Assembly: GCA_016192425.1 (NCBI GenBank)
Contig: JACPUE010000052.1
Location: forward strand, 1 to 64,000
Reading direction: 5' to 3'
Source of the DNA: Burkholderiales bacterium
GTDB taxonomy: Bacteria > Pseudomonadota > Gammaproteobacteria > Burkholderiales > Burkholderiaceae_C
DNA length: 64,000 nucleotides
Notes under the pieces: model-generated
What the model saw: the letters and a program-made list of their open reading frames with translations, nothing else
The model's database searches: none
What the model was told of the DNA's origin: nothing
Translations under genes and position numbers: made by a program
In this document: piece after piece, positions 18,380 through 27,257 of the stretch
Numbering within the stretch: position 1 is the first letter of the stretch
Layout: every line of letters begins with the position of its first letter

Positions 18380-19696
18380 ATGCCTGCCGACGCTTCTGCC
18401 CTCCTCTCCCCTTCGCTGGCCCTGACGCTGGCTTTTGTCACGGCGCTGGTGGCCGGGCTGCTGCTCAAGCTGTGGCTGCAGTCACGCCAGATCCGCCACG
18501 TCATGCGCCACCGCCATGCGGTGCCCAAAGCCTTTGCCCAGCGCGTACCGCTGGCCGCACACCAGAAGGCGGCCGACTACACCGTGGCCAAGGCCCGCCT
18601 GGGCCTGGTGGAAATGGCGCTGGGCGCCGCCGTGCTGCTGGGCTGGACGCTGCTGGGCGGCCTGGACACCTTGCACCAGGCGCTGCTGGCATGGCTGGAC
18701 GGCGGCATGGTGCAGCAACTGGCGCTGCTGGCGGCGTTTGTGCTCATCAACGGCGTGATCGACCTGCCCCTGACGCTGTACAAGACCTTTGTGCTGGAGC
18801 AGCGCTACGGCTTCAACCAGATGACGCTGGGCCTGTGGCTGGCCGACCAGTCCAAGTCCCTGCTGCTGGGCGCGCTGATCGGGCTGCCGATTGCAGCGGC
18901 GGTGCTCTGGCTCATGGGCAGCGCGGGCGGCCTGTGGTGGCTGTGGGCCTGGGCGCTGTGGATGGGGGTGAACCTGCTGCTGATGGTGGTGTACCCGCTG
19001 TTCATCGCGCCGCTGTTCAACAAGTTCGAGCCGCTGGCCGACGCCCCGCTCAAGGAGCGCGTCACTGCGCTGATGCAGCGCTGCGGCTTCACGGCCAAGG
19101 GCCTGTTCGTGATGGACGGCAGCCGCCGCAGCGCGCACGCCAATGCCTACTTTACCGGCCTGGGCAGCGCCAAGCGCGTGGTGTTTTACGACACGCTGCT
19201 CAAGCAGCTCTCGCCCGCCGAGGTGGAAGCCGTGCTGGCGCACGAGCTGGGGCACTTCCACCACCGCCACATCGTGCAGCGCACGGGAATGATGTTTGCG
19301 CTGAGCCTGGCAGGCTTTGCGCTGCTGGGCTGGCTGTCGGCGCAGCCCTGGTTCTACGCAGGCCTGGGCGTGCGCCCCAGCTTGGCGCTGCTGGTGCCCG
19401 GCGCACCCGGCACACCGCACGATGCGCTGGCGCTGCTGCTGTTCATGCTGGTGGTGCCGGTGTTCACGGTGTTTCTCTCGCCCTTGTTTGCGCAGCTTTC
19501 GCGCCGCCACGAGTTCCAGGCCGACGCCTACGCCATGGCGCAGGCCAGCGGTGCCGACCTGGCCTCGGCCCTGCTCAAGCTGTACGAGGACAACGCTTCC
19601 ACGCTCACGCCCGACCCCTTGTTCGTGAAGTTCCACTACTCGCACCCGCCCGCGAGCGAGCGGCTGGCGCGCATGCCCTTTCCCACCACCGCATGA
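18380..19696 (+). CDS. Ste24-type M48 zinc metalloprotease (integral membrane)
   Basis: A 438-residue membrane peptidase of the CAAX-prenyl-protease-1 (Ste24) group. About seven hydrophobic segments. The active site [11 protein letters not shown] (HExxH, about residue 290) lies after [11 protein letters not shown], and the third zinc ligand fits Glu in [11 protein letters not shown] (about 375). The N-terminal region with [19 protein letters not shown] is characteristic. In bacteria this family is thought to take part in membrane-protein quality control; that role is inferred. The gene overlaps phhB by four bases (ATGA), implying translational coupling. Confidence 0.9.
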   Translation: MPADASALLSPSLALTLAFVTALVAGLLLKLWLQSRQIRHVMRHRHAVPKAFAQRVPLAAHQKAADYTVAKARLGLVEMALGAAVLLGWTLLGGLDTLHQALLAWLDGGMVQQLALLAAFVLINGVIDLPLTLYKTFVLEQRYGFNQMTLGLWLADQSKSLLLGALIGLPIAAAVLWLMGSAGGLWWLWAWALWMGVNLLLMVVYPLFIAPLFNKFEPLADAPLKERVTALMQRCGFTAKGLFVMDGSRRSAHANAYFTGLGSAKRVVFYDTLLKQLSPAEVEAVLAHELGHFHHRHIVQRTGMMFALSLAGFALLGWLSAQPWFYAGLGVRPSLALLVPGAPGTPHDALALLLFMLVVPVFTVFLSPLFAQLSRRHEFQADAYAMAQASGADLASALLKLYEDNASTLTPDPLFVKFHYSHPPASERLARMPFPTTA

Positions 19697-20031
19697 CATC
19701 CATGTTGAAGCAAAAAGACTGGTCCACGCAGGCGCGACGAGCGCTGACAGCTCCTGAATTGGTAGCAAAACTCGCCCAACTGGAAGGCTGGCAGCTCCAG
19801 GGCGACGGCGCCGATGTGGCCATTGCCAAGACCTTCCGCTTTGCCAACTACCACGAGACCCTGGCCTTCGTGAACGCGGTGGCCTTCATCGCACACACGC
19901 AGGACCACCACCCCGAACTCTCGGTGCACTACGACCGCTGCGTGGTGCGCTTCAACACCCACGACGTGGGCGGCATCTCCGGCACCGACATCGACTGCGC
20001 CCAGCGCGTGGATGCACTGCTGGCCCCCTGA
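19693..20031 (+). CDS. phhB: 4a-hydroxytetrahydrobiopterin dehydratase
   Basis: Regenerates the pterin cofactor after aromatic-amino-acid hydroxylation (pterin-4a-carbinolamine dehydratase). The 112-residue protein has the family signature TFRFANYHETLAFVNAVA, AHTQDHHPELSVHYDR (catalytic histidines) and FNTHDVGGISGTDIDCA. The ATG overlaps the protease stop by four bases; a second in-frame ATG (19702) is possible. No phenylalanine hydroxylase gene is nearby. A repeat relative (19749-19770) encodes TAPELVAKLAQ in the poorly conserved N-terminal helix. Confidence 0.93.
   Translation: MTSMLKQKDWSTQARRALTAPELVAKLAQLEGWQLQGDGADVAIAKTFRFANYHETLAFVNAVAFIAHTQDHHPELSVHYDRCVVRFNTHDVGGISGTDIDCAQRVDALLAP
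19749..19770. repeat. Repeat relative inside phhB
   Basis: Reads agctcctgaattggtagc then aaaa; it agrees with the uvrD segment 4374-4395 at 18 of 22 positions and shares the tagcaa end of the main repeat family. Confidence 0.45.
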
Positions 20032-20045
20032 ACGCCCCCCGCAGC

Positions 20046-20990
20046 ATGGCGTCCCGCAGCACGCAGCACGAAGGCCTGGTGGTCGCCACCCATGGCCGCC
20101 ACTGCGTGGTGGAAACGGGCGACGGCCAGCAGCGCATCTGCCACCCGCGCGGCAAGAAAAGCCAGGCCGTGGTGGGCGACCGCGTGCTGTGGCAAAGCGC
20201 CGCACCGGGCCAGGGCGACGAGGGCACCATCGAGCAGGTGCAGGCGCGGCGCAACCTGTTCTACCGGCAGGACGAGATCCGCACCAAGTCCTTTGCGGCC
20301 AACATCGACCAGGTGCTGATCCTGATTGCGGCCGAGCCGGTGTTTTCAGAAAGCCAGCTTGCACGCGCCCTGATTGCCGCCGAGGCTGCCCACATTGCAC
20401 CGCTGATTGCGCTGAACAAGCGCGACCTGGCCGAACCCTTTGCGCGTGCCTGGGAGCGCCTGGCCCCCTACCGCCGCATGGGCGGCGCGCACCCCTACGA
20501 GGTGCTGGCGCTGGGCCTGGCCCAGGCCGATGCGGACGACCGCGCTACGCTGCAGCGCTGCCTGCAGGGCAAGGCCACGCTGGTGCTGGGCCCTTCGGGG
20601 TCGGGCAAGAGCACGCTGATCAACCTGCTGGTGCCCGGCGCACAGGTGCAGACGGGCGAGATATCCCAGGCGCTCAACTCCGGCAAACACACCACCACGG
20701 CCACGCGCTGGTACTGGGTGGACCGCACCAGCGGCACGGCGCTGATCGACTCGCCGGGCTTCCAGGAATTTGGCCTGCACCACATTGCACCCACGCAACT
20801 GGCGGCCTGCATGCCCGACATTGCAGCCCATGCCAGCGCCTGCCGCTTCTACAACTGCACACACCTGCACGAGCCGGGCTGCGGGGTCATTGCCGCAACC
20901 CAGGAGGCTGGCAACGGCGACGGAATCAGCGCAAACCGCTACAAAATATATAGCGAACTATTTGCCGAACTGTCGCAGACGCGGTACTAA
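20046..20990 (+). CDS. rsgA: Ribosome small-subunit-dependent GTPase A
   Basis: A circularly permuted GTPase that assists late 30S subunit maturation. The 314-residue protein has an N-terminal OB fold (residues 10-90), then G4 NKRD, G1 GPSGSGKSTLIN (about 180-191), G3 DSPGFQEFG, and a zinc knuckle with CRFYNCTHLHEPGC (about 262-275). Start MASRSTQHEG at 20046, 14 bp after the phhB stop, suggests co-transcription with the protease and phhB. The extreme C terminus (NRYKIYSELFAEL) overlaps a repeat relative. Confidence 0.95.
   Translation: MASRSTQHEGLVVATHGRHCVVETGDGQQRICHPRGKKSQAVVGDRVLWQSAAPGQGDEGTIEQVQARRNLFYRQDEIRTKSFAANIDQVLILIAAEPVFSESQLARALIAAEAAHIAPLIALNKRDLAEPFARAWERLAPYRRMGGAHPYEVLALGLAQADADDRATLQRCLQGKATLVLGPSGSGKSTLINLLVPGAQVQTGEISQALNSGKHTTTATRWYWVDRTSGTALIDSPGFQEFGLHHIAPTQLAACMPDIAAHASACRFYNCTHLHEPGCGVIAATQEAGNGDGISANRYKIYSELFAELSQTRY
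20938..20954. repeat. Short repeat relative at the rsgA 3' end
   Basis: gctacaaaatatatagc has the gcta(c)-aaaa-ata-tagc spacing of the dispersed family. It is short, so membership is tentative. Confidence 0.3.
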
Positions 20991-20992
20991 CC

Positions 20993-22072
20993 TCAGGCTG
21001 CGCAGCGCTCCAGCCACAGCAGGTATTCGTCCCACGCAGGCTCGTAGGCGACCGACAGTTCCAGCGCCTCAGGGCTGGCCAGGCAGCGGCGCGCCACCTC
21101 CAGCGCCGCCTGCACGGCCTGCAGGCTGTCGGATACGTAGCAGCACACATGGCGCTGGCCTTCGCCCTGCACCACATGGCTGCAAATGCCTTGCTGCTGG
21201 TGCTCCACGGCCACCGTCCAGGCCTTTTCGAAGGCACGCGCCGCCGCCTGGGCCTGTGCCGTGCCTGCAGCCGCGCTGGCCTGCACACGCCAGCCCAGGT
21301 CGGCGCGGCCCACCAGCGCATTGGCGGCGCGGTTGACCTGGGCCTGCATTTCCTGCCCGCTGCCGTTGCGGCCCTTGAGGGTGGCCCAGTCGGCCTGCGC
21401 CGGGTAACGCCCGCTGCGCCCCAGCGTGTCCAGCCAGCAGGCATCGATGGCGGCCACGGCCTCATCCAGCGGCACGGGGGCCTGGTCCTGGAAGCCCAGG
21501 CCTTCGCTCAGGCCGTCTTCCTCAAATTCCACCAGGCCCACCTTCACGGCAAAGTCGTACTCGCCCAGCATGTGGTCCAGCAGGATGAAGGCCATGTGCC
21601 GCGCATGCTCGCGCATCTCGGCGGGCACAGCGCAGGCAAACGACAGGGCGAGCGCCACCCGGCCTTCGCACTGGCCCACGCGCACGCGCAGGTCTTGCGT
21701 GGACAGCTCGAACGCATCCATGCGCATGCCAAAGCCCGTGCCGGTGCGCTGGCGAAACGCCGTGACCTGCCAGTGCAGCCCCTGGGGCACCTGCGCCACC
21801 ACGGCCTGCACGGCGGCAAAGTGGTCTGTGCTGCCGTGCGAGGTGAACACCAGGCAGGCGGCGCCGTCATCCATCCCGGGGCCTGCACCCTCGGCCTCGG
21901 CGGCCACACCGGGCACATGGGCCTCCAGCAGGTCGTTGAGGCGGTTGACCAATTCCACCAGCGGCAGGCTGCGCAGGTGGGTCTGCTCTGCCTGCACGCT
22001 GTGCCAGAAGGCCTGGGCCAGCGTGGGCAGTTCGGCGGGGGCGGGGGGAGGAAGCTCGGGGGTGTCAGTCAT
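20993..22072 (-). CDS. Conserved-looking hypothetical protein, 359 residues
   Basis: A cytoplasmic protein without signal peptide or membrane segments. The N terminus is proline-rich (PELPPPAPAELP), followed by a predicted alpha/beta region: LRSLPLVELVNRLNDLLEAH (about 33-52), AFELSTQDLRVRVGQ, HMAFILLDHMLGEYDFAVKVG (about 165-185; recurring acidic residues) and a C-terminal part ending AWDEYLLWLERCAA. Codon use is typical of the genome, and both strands were compared; only this frame makes a sensible protein. I do not recognise the family. It is convergent with rsgA (2 bp between stops), so it is transcribed apart from it. Confidence 0.7.
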   Translation of the reverse strand: MTDTPELPPPAPAELPTLAQAFWHSVQAEQTHLRSLPLVELVNRLNDLLEAHVPGVAAEAEGAGPGMDDGAACLVFTSHGSTDHFAAVQAVVAQVPQGLHWQVTAFRQRTGTGFGMRMDAFELSTQDLRVRVGQCEGRVALALSFACAVPAEMREHARHMAFILLDHMLGEYDFAVKVGLVEFEEDGLSEGLGFQDQAPVPLDEAVAAIDACWLDTLGRSGRYPAQADWATLKGRNGSGQEMQAQVNRAANALVGRADLGWRVQASAAAGTAQAQAAARAFEKAWTVAVEHQQQGICSHVVQGEGQRHVCCYVSDSLQAVQAALEVARRCLASPEALELSVAYEPAWDEYLLWLERCAA

Positions 22073-22114
22073 GGGGATTTCTTTAGTAAAAATGGGCTAT
22101 ACCGCAATATCCAT

Positions 22115-22145
22115 AAGCGGTAGCAGCTATTATTTTTATAGCAAG
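22115..22145. repeat. Dispersed short repeat, intergenic copy
   Basis: Begins aagcggtagcagctat and ends atagcaag. It matches the copy at 29544-29574 at 25 of 31 positions. It lies between the hypothetical gene and the CobD/CbiB-like gene, ending one base before the latter's stop codon. Confidence 0.65.
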
Positions 22146-22146
22146 C

Positions 22147-23133
22147 TCAACCCAGCAGGTTGGCCAGGGTCAGCAGGGCGAGCAACAGCATCCATACCAC
22201 CACCGAGCGCCAGACCAGGCCCACCACGCTGCGCAGGTGGGCCACCTCGGGCTCGCGGCCGGGGGTGCTTTCGCTCTCGCCGATGGCCGCATCCACCTGG
22301 AAGCCCTGGGTGGACAGTGGCTGCATGCGCGCCTTGAGCGCCTCGCCGCCCAGGCGCACGTTGATGGCCCCCGAGGTGGCGGCAAGGATCACGCCGTCGT
22401 TGTCGTTGGGAAAGCGCTGCGCGTGAAAGCGCCAGCCCTCGATGGCTTCCTCGAAGCTGCCCACCACGGCAAAGCACAGCGCCGTCAGGCGTGCGGGCAC
22501 CCAGTCAATGGCCGTCCAGGCCTGTGCGGTGGCCTGGCGCAATGCCGGGCTGGCGCGCTGCAGGCTTTCGTCGCCCCGGTCGGCCCAGTAGCGCGAGACG
22601 AATTCGGCCATGCGGTACAGCACCGCGCCCGTGGGGCCCAGGCCCAGCGCGGCCAGCACGGAAGTCCAGGCCAGCACGCCGAACATGTGGCGGTGCGCGG
22701 CCAGCACGGAGTATTCGATCACGTGGCGCACCACCTCGCTGCGCGGCAGATCGCCCACGTCCACCTGCTGCCAATCGGCCAGGCGCTCGCGGGCGCGGGC
22801 CTCGTCGCCCATCTCCAGCGCATCGCGGATGCCCGTGAAATGGTGGCTGAACTGGCGGAACCCCAGGGTGATGTAAAGCACGGCGACGCTCCAGAACACC
22901 GCCACGGGCCAGCCCATCCACCACATCAGCGCCCAGTGCACAGCCAGCACAAAGAGGGGCGGCACCAGCACCGCCAGCCCCCAGGCCACCCAGCCGTGGT
23001 GCGGGCCGCCAGCGTCAAAGTTGCGGCTGACCGACAGCGCCCAGGCACGCAGCCCCCCGTGGATCGGGTTGCTGCGCGCCAGGGGGCGTGCCTGCTCGAT
23101 CAGCAGGGCAAACAGGATGGCGAAGAAACTCAT
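22147..23133 (-). CDS. CobD/CbiB-like integral membrane protein
   Basis: A 328-residue membrane protein. Seen: MSFFAILFALLIEQARPL at the N terminus, four to five hydrophobic segments (near 1-18, 45-68, 72-92, 148-172 and the C-terminal 305-325), and conserved-looking WTAIDWVPARLTALCFAVVGSFEEAIEGW and FPNDNDGVILAATSGAINVRLGG, which match the CobD/CbiB family core. No other cobalamin genes are near, and betaproteobacterial relatives outside cob clusters are often annotated only as CobD/CbiB-like. A role in adenosylcobinamide synthesis is possible but not supported by context. Confidence 0.8.
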   Translation of the reverse strand: MSFFAILFALLIEQARPLARSNPIHGGLRAWALSVSRNFDAGGPHHGWVAWGLAVLVPPLFVLAVHWALMWWMGWPVAVFWSVAVLYITLGFRQFSHHFTGIRDALEMGDEARARERLADWQQVDVGDLPRSEVVRHVIEYSVLAAHRHMFGVLAWTSVLAALGLGPTGAVLYRMAEFVSRYWADRGDESLQRASPALRQATAQAWTAIDWVPARLTALCFAVVGSFEEAIEGWRFHAQRFPNDNDGVILAATSGAINVRLGGEALKARMQPLSTQGFQVDAAIGESESTPGREPEVAHLRSVVGLVWRSVVVWMLLLALLTLANLLG

Positions 23134-23177
23134 GGCCCCGGATCATACCGGCCCCCTGCGACGGAGAGACCTGAGGA

Positions 23178-23891
23178 TCAGGCCGCGCTCATGAAACGGT
23201 AAAAATTGCGCAGCATGCCCGCGGTGGCACCCCAGATGAAGCGCTGGGTGCCGCCGTCGTCATAGGGCATGGAGAACCATTCACGCCGCACGCCTTCCCA
23301 GACCACGGCGTGGCGCTGGTGGTGGGCGGGATCCAGCAGAAAGGCCAGCGGCACCTCGAACACAGCCGCCACTTCGTAGGGATTGGGCTGCAGCGTAAAA
23401 CCCGGCTGCACCAGCGCCACCACCGGCGTGATGATGAAGGCCGAGCCGGTGCGGTAAATGGGCAATGCGCCCAGCACCTCGACAAACCGGCGCTCCAGGC
23501 CCACTTCTTCGTGTGCCTCGCGCAGTGCGGTGTCGGCGGGGGTGGCATCTTCGGGGTCGGCCTTGCCGCCCGGAAAGGCGATCTGGCCCGAGTGCGTGGA
23601 CAGGTGCGCCGTGCGCTCGGTCAGCAGCACCGTGGGCTGGTCGCGCTGCACGATGGGCACCAGCACGGCTGCATGGGCGGGTGCGCGGCTGGAAAAGCGG
23701 CGCTCGGCCGTCAGTTCGGGCTCCCAGGCCGGGGGCGCCAGAAAGCGCGCGCGCAGGGCCTGGGGCGTTTGCTGCTGCGCGGGCACGGCGGGCAGGTGGG
23801 CATCCACGCCCTCGACCGGAACGCTGCGCGGATCAAAGTCGGGCAGGCGTGCGGTATCGCGCAGGCTGTCGGGGGAAGGTGTCGTGCTCAT
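23178..23891 (-). CDS. Nudix hydrolase, CoA pyrophosphatase type
   Basis: A 237-residue Nudix enzyme. The Nudix box reads GGKADPEDATPADTALREAH then EEVGL (about residues 112-136); FPGGK just upstream and ALREAHEEVGL match the CoA-diphosphatase (NudL/PCD1) subgroup, as does the conserved region LLTERTAHLSTHSGQIAFPGG-type sequence before it. Hydrolysis of CoA or its derivatives to 3',5'-ADP and phosphopantetheine is inferred. Start MSTTPSPDSL at 23891 was chosen over a non-ATG start six codons upstream. It sits downstream of rplS but is separated by a terminator. Confidence 0.88.
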   Translation of the reverse strand: MSTTPSPDSLRDTARLPDFDPRSVPVEGVDAHLPAVPAQQQTPQALRARFLAPPAWEPELTAERRFSSRAPAHAAVLVPIVQRDQPTVLLTERTAHLSTHSGQIAFPGGKADPEDATPADTALREAHEEVGLERRFVEVLGALPIYRTGSAFIITPVVALVQPGFTLQPNPYEVAAVFEVPLAFLLDPAHHQRHAVVWEGVRREWFSMPYDDGGTQRFIWGATAGMLRNFYRFMSAA

Positions 23892-23907
23892 GCTGCGAGG
23901 GTGCCAC

Positions 23908-23945
23908 AAAACAAAAAGCCGCTGCGGGCAAATGCCAGCAGCGGC
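23908..23945 (-). terminator. Rho-independent terminator after rplS
   Basis: On the minus strand GCCGCTGC-loop-GCAGCGGC is followed by TTTTTGTTTT. It lies 24 bp after the rplS stop and closes the rpsP-rplS transcription unit. Confidence 0.85.
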
Positions 23946-23968
23946 CTGCGCAAAACAATGGTGGGGCC

Positions 23969-24355
23969 TTATGCGGCCGCGCCTTCCGTGGTCTTGACGC
24001 GCGAGGGCAGCTTTTCCTTGATGCGTGCCGACTTGCCGCTGCGGTCGCGCAGGTAGTACAGCTTGGCGCGGCGCACATCGCCACGGCGCTTGACTTCGAT
24101 CTTGGCGATCAGCGGGCTGTAGGTCTGGAAGGTACGCTCCACGCCTTCGCCGCTGGAGATCTTGCGCACGGTGAAGGCGCTGTTGATGCCGCGGTTGCGC
24201 TTGGCGATGACCACGCCTTCGTAGGCCTGCACGCGCTTGCGGTTGCCTTCAACGACGTTCACGCTGACGATGACGGTGTCGCCAGGGGCGAAATCAGGAA
24301 TGCTCTTGCCGAGGCGGGCGATTTCTTCCGCTTCGAGGATCTGGATCAGGTTCAT
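23969..24355 (-). CDS. rplS: 50S ribosomal protein L19
   Basis: A 128-residue ribosomal protein at the 30S-50S interface. Seen: [12 protein letters not shown] start, [50 protein letters not shown] and [28 protein letters not shown], all typical. The alanine-rich tail (TTEGAAA) makes it slightly longer than the E. coli protein (115). It is separated from trmD by 119 bp that contain a probable promoter of its own. Confidence 0.98.
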   Translation of the reverse strand: MNLIQILEAEEIARLGKSIPDFAPGDTVIVSVNVVEGNRKRVQAYEGVVIAKRNRGINSAFTVRKISSGEGVERTFQTYSPLIAKIEVKRRGDVRRAKLYYLRDRSGKSARIKEKLPSRVKTTEGAAA

Positions 24356-24463
24356 GCTTGCATCCTTGCGATCTTGCCCGCGCCAGAATTGGCTTGTGTC
24401 AGGACGGGCCTGTGTGCCTTGCACCCTTGCAAGGCGGCCGGGTAGAGGATCGAAAAGCCTTTG

Positions 24464-24492
24464 ATTATAACTGTTCAGGCGCGGGCGTCCAA
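24464..24492 (-). promoter_or_regulatory. Probable sigma-70 promoter for rplS
   Basis: On the minus strand TTGGAC (24492-24487) and TATAAT (24469-24464) are separated by exactly 17 bp. The -10 is perfect, the -35 matches at TTG only. It lies at the 3' end of trmD, about 110 bp before the rplS start. Confidence 0.6.
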
Positions 24493-25227
24493 GACCCGCT
24501 CGTCCTGGGCGCTCAAGCGCCCTGCCGCCCGTGCGGCTGCAATCAGGTCGGGGCGGTGCTGTGCCGTCAGCCGCAGGCGCTGCGCGCGGCGCCACAGCTC
24601 GATGTGGGCGTGGTGGCCCGAGAGCAGTTCGGCGGGGACGCTGCGGCCTTCCCAGACTTCGGGCCTTGTGTAGTGCGGGCAGTCGAGCAGGCCGTCGAGC
24701 TGCGGATTGAAGCTGTCGAGCTGGTGGCTGCCCTCGTCGCCCAGCACGCCGGGCTGCAGGCGCGCCACGGCATCCAGCAGTGCCAGCGCGGCGATCTCGC
24801 CGCCCGAAAGCACGAAGTCACCCAGGCTGATCTGCACATCGACCTCGGCGTCGATGAAGCGCTGGTCTATGCCCTCATAGCGCCCGCACAGCAAAATGGC
24901 GCCACTGCTGGCGGACCACTGCGCCACCGCGCCATGGTCCAGGCGCTGGCCGATGGGCGAGAACAGCACCAGCGGCGCCTGCGCCGCCTCGGCACGGTCC
25001 ATGCGGATGGCCGCCAGGCAGCGCGCCAGCGGCTCGGCCATCATCACCATGCCGGGGCCGCCGCCAAAGGGGCGGTCGTCCACGCGGCGGTAGTTGCCCT
25101 CGGCATGGTCGCGCGGGTTCCACAGGCGCACATCGACCTGGCCCGACGTGAACGCACGGCGCGTCACCCCGCTGGCCAGAAAGGGGCCAAACAGCTCGGG
25201 GAACAGGGTGATGATGTCAAAGCGCAT
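24475..25227 (-). CDS. trmD: tRNA (guanine-N1)-methyltransferase
   Basis: Methylates G37 of tRNAs with SAM, preventing frameshifting; SPOUT-fold homodimer. The 250-residue protein shows [25 protein letters not shown], the knot motif [12 protein letters not shown] (about 107-118), [12 protein letters not shown] and the C-terminal [11 protein letters not shown] with the linker. Length is normal. Eight base pairs separate it from rimM, the conserved order. Confidence 0.98.
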   Translation of the reverse strand: MRFDIITLFPELFGPFLASGVTRRAFTSGQVDVRLWNPRDHAEGNYRRVDDRPFGGGPGMVMMAEPLARCLAAIRMDRAEAAQAPLVLFSPIGQRLDHGAVAQWSASSGAILLCGRYEGIDQRFIDAEVDVQISLGDFVLSGGEIAALALLDAVARLQPGVLGDEGSHQLDSFNPQLDGLLDCPHYTRPEVWEGRSVPAELLSGHHAHIELWRRAQRLRLTAQHRPDLIAAARAAGRLSAQDERVLDARA

Positions 25228-25234
25228 GGGACCT

Positions 25235-25804
25235 TCAGTAGTCCGGCTGCCAGTCCACGGTAATGCGTCGGCCCGCCAGATCGACCTGGTCCACAAAGGC
25301 CGCCACAAAGGGGATCATGCGCTCGACAGGCTTGCCGCCCTGCTCCTGCTGCAGCACCAGCACGGTCTGCGGGCCGGTGGCGAGCAGGTCGCGCACCGTG
25401 CCCAGCGAAACGCCTTCGCGGTTGATGACTTCCAGGCCGATCAGATCGACCCAGTAATACTCGCCGTCCTGCGCCGCAGGAAAATCTGCGCGCGAAAGGA
25501 AGATGCGTGCGCCGCGCAGCAACTCGGCCGTGTCGCGGTCGGCCACATCCTGGGCGTTGGCCACCACGCTGTCGGAATGCTCGCGCACCTGGCGGATGGC
25601 CAGCAGTGCCGTACCGCTGAAGGTGCGCGCGCCCTTCTCCGCAGGCTGCAGGTACCAGCGCCGCGCGGCAAACAAGGCCTGCGGCTGTGCGCTGTGCGGC
25701 AGCACCTTGAACCAGCCCTTGACGCCCCAGGCCTCCCCGATACGGCCCACCTCGATGGCATCGGACGGGAGTTCAGCAGCGGCAAGCGGGAAGACAGCGG
25801 TCAT
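25235..25804 (-). CDS. rimM: Ribosome maturation factor RimM
   Basis: Assists 16S rRNA processing and 30S head assembly by binding S19. The 189-residue protein has [16 protein letters not shown] at the N terminus (typical VGRIxxxxGxxG), then the PRC-barrel domain with [14 protein letters not shown] and [11 protein letters not shown], and the ending [24 protein letters not shown]. It follows rpsP by 75 bp that contain a terminator-like hairpin. Confidence 0.97.
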   Translation of the reverse strand: MTAVFPLAAAELPSDAIEVGRIGEAWGVKGWFKVLPHSAQPQALFAARRWYLQPAEKGARTFSGTALLAIRQVREHSDSVVANAQDVADRDTAELLRGARIFLSRADFPAAQDGEYYWVDLIGLEVINREGVSLGTVRDLLATGPQTVLVLQQEQGGKPVERMIPFVAAFVDQVDLAGRRITVDWQPDY

Positions 25805-25817
25805 GGGAAAAGCAATG

Positions 25818-25860
25818 AAAAAAGGCGGGTTCCGTCAGTGGGGCACCGACGCAACCCGCC
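25818..25860 (-). terminator. Terminator-like hairpin between rpsP and rimM
   Basis: On the minus strand GGCGGGTT-21-base loop-AACCCGCC is followed by TTTTTT. It lies 19 bp after the rpsP stop and 14 bp before the rimM start. It could partly stop transcripts so that S16 is made in excess over RimM and TrmD. Confidence 0.7.
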
Positions 25861-25879
25861 CTGTGGGGAGTGTGTGGAC

Positions 25880-26131
25880 TCAGGCCAGCTTCTTGGCTGC
25901 CACCTTGACCAGACGCTCCACAGCGGGAGAAGCCTGGGCGCCCACGCCTTGCCAGTAGGCCAGGCGGTCCTGGGCTACGCGCAGGCCTTCTTCGGATTCC
26001 TTGGCCAGGGGGTTGTAGAAGCCCAGGCGCTCGATGAAGCGGCCGTCACGGCGCTCGCGCTTGTCGGCCACGACGATGTGATAGAACGGACGGGCCTTGG
26101 CGCCGCCGCGGGAGAGTCGAATGACGACCAT
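25880..26131 (-). CDS. rpsP: 30S ribosomal protein S16
   Basis: An 83-residue ribosomal protein. Seen: [25 protein letters not shown]-type start (residues 1-24), [13 protein letters not shown] and [21 protein letters not shown]. First gene of the rpsP-rimM-trmD-rplS cluster, with a probable promoter about 110 bp upstream. Confidence 0.98.
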   Translation of the reverse strand: MVVIRLSRGGAKARPFYHIVVADKRERRDGRFIERLGFYNPLAKESEEGLRVAQDRLAYWQGVGAQASPAVERLVKVAAKKLA

Positions 26132-26242
26132 GATTTATCCTTCGGGTGGTGGGCCTGGCGCACATTGCCGGGCCCTTTGTATTCACAGCGTTTGAGACAC
26201 GCGACATGGCCACCCGGCCAGCGACACGCTGCAAAGCCGCCG

Positions 26243-26272
26243 ATTATATCTTCTTTGCCCTTCATGCCACAA
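26243..26272 (-). promoter_or_regulatory. Probable promoter of the rpsP cluster
   Basis: On the minus strand TATAAT (26248-26243) is preceded 18 bp upstream by TTGTGG (26272-26267). It overlaps the start codon of the divergent GNAT gene, so the two transcription units may interfere. Confidence 0.5.
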
Positions 26273-26785
26273 ATCCGCCCCAGCCAGGACGGCGACATCG
26301 CCGCCATCACCGCCATCTACGCCCACCATGTGCTGCACGGCACCGGCACGTTCGAGATCGACCCGCCCAGCCAGGCCGACATGGCCCAGCGCCGCGCCGA
26401 TGTGCTGGCACGCGGCCTGCCCTGGCTGGTGGCCGAGCGCGAAGGCCAGGTGCTGGGCTTTGCCTACGCCAACTGGTTCAAGCCCCGCCCGGCCTACCGC
26501 TTCACCGCCGAAGACTCCATCTACGTGGCCGACGCCGCACGCGGCAGCGGCGTGGGCCGGGCACTGCTGCAGGCGCTGGTGGAGCAGGCCCAGGCCCAGG
26601 GGCTGCGCAAGCTCATTGCCGTGATCGGGGACTCGGCCAACACAGGCTCCATCGGGCTGCACCGCGCGCTGGGCTTTTCCGAAGTGGGCGTGCTGCGCGC
26701 CATGGGCTGGAAGCACGGCGCCTGGCGCGACATCGTGCTGATGGAAAAACCCCTGGGCGCCGCAGACAGCACGGCACCCGAATAA
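26264..26785 (+). CDS. GNAT N-acetyltransferase, phosphinothricin-acetyltransferase-like
   Basis: A 173-residue acetyl-CoA-dependent transferase. Seen: IRPSQDGDIAAITAIYAHHVLHGTGTFE at the N terminus (two halves of the signature of the PAT/bar subgroup), VLGFAYANWFKPRPAYRFTAEDSIYV, the acetyl-CoA loop RGSGVGRALLQAL (about 97-109) and IGLHRALGFSEVGVLRAMGWKHGAWRD. Physiological substrates of this subgroup include L-methionine sulfoximine-like compounds; the actual substrate here is unknown. It ends 7 bp before the TM2 gene. Confidence 0.88.
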   Translation: MPQIRPSQDGDIAAITAIYAHHVLHGTGTFEIDPPSQADMAQRRADVLARGLPWLVAEREGQVLGFAYANWFKPRPAYRFTAEDSIYVADAARGSGVGRALLQALVEQAQAQGLRKLIAVIGDSANTGSIGLHRALGFSEVGVLRAMGWKHGAWRDIVLMEKPLGAADSTAPE

Positions 26786-26792
26786 TGGCCGC

Positions 26793-27245
26793 ATGAAAAG
26801 CAAGACCGTGGCCGCCTGGCTGGCCTTCCTGGGGGGGCCGCTGGGCCTGCACCGCTTTTACCTGCACGGGCTGGGCGACCCGCTGGGCTGGCTGCTGCCC
26901 CTGCCCACGGCACTGGGCCTGTACGGCATGGAACGGGTGCAGCAGCACGGGCAGGACGACCACCTGAGCTGGCTGCTCATTCCCTTGCTGGGCTTTACGA
27001 TTGCAGCTTGCGCCCTGCGCGCCATTCTGTACGCGCTGACCCCGCCCGAACGCTGGAACGCCCGGCACAACCCTGGCGCAGCCCCCGACGCCCCCGCAGG
27101 CCGCACGCACTGGGGTACCGTGTGCGCCATCGTAGCCGCACTGATGGTGGGCACCGGGGTGCTGATGGCCAGCCTGGCGTTCAGCTTTCAGCGGTATTTC
27201 GAGTACCAGGGCGAGGAAGCGCGCAAGATCTCGCAGATGCGCTGA
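26793..27245 (+). CDS. TM2-domain-like small membrane protein
   Basis: A 150-residue membrane protein. The N-terminal AAWLAFLGGPLGLHRFYL followed by GLGDPLGWLLPLP is the TM2 pattern (helix, G-x-hydrophobic-G-x-HRFYLG, helix). Further hydrophobic stretches lie near residues 60-80 and 110-135. The function is unknown. It probably shares a transcript with the GNAT gene and is convergent with the phosphate-transporter operon. Confidence 0.75.
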   Translation: MKSKTVAAWLAFLGGPLGLHRFYLHGLGDPLGWLLPLPTALGLYGMERVQQHGQDDHLSWLLIPLLGFTIAACALRAILYALTPPERWNARHNPGAAPDAPAGRTHWGTVCAIVAALMVGTGVLMASLAFSFQRYFEYQGEEARKISQMR

Positions 27246-27257
27246 CCCCCATACGAA

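Noticed and set aside
15607-20031. A 1474-codon plus-strand frame
   Set aside because: High GC keeps antisense frames open; it covers the DEAD-box and orn genes backwards. Only the final part is real (phhB).
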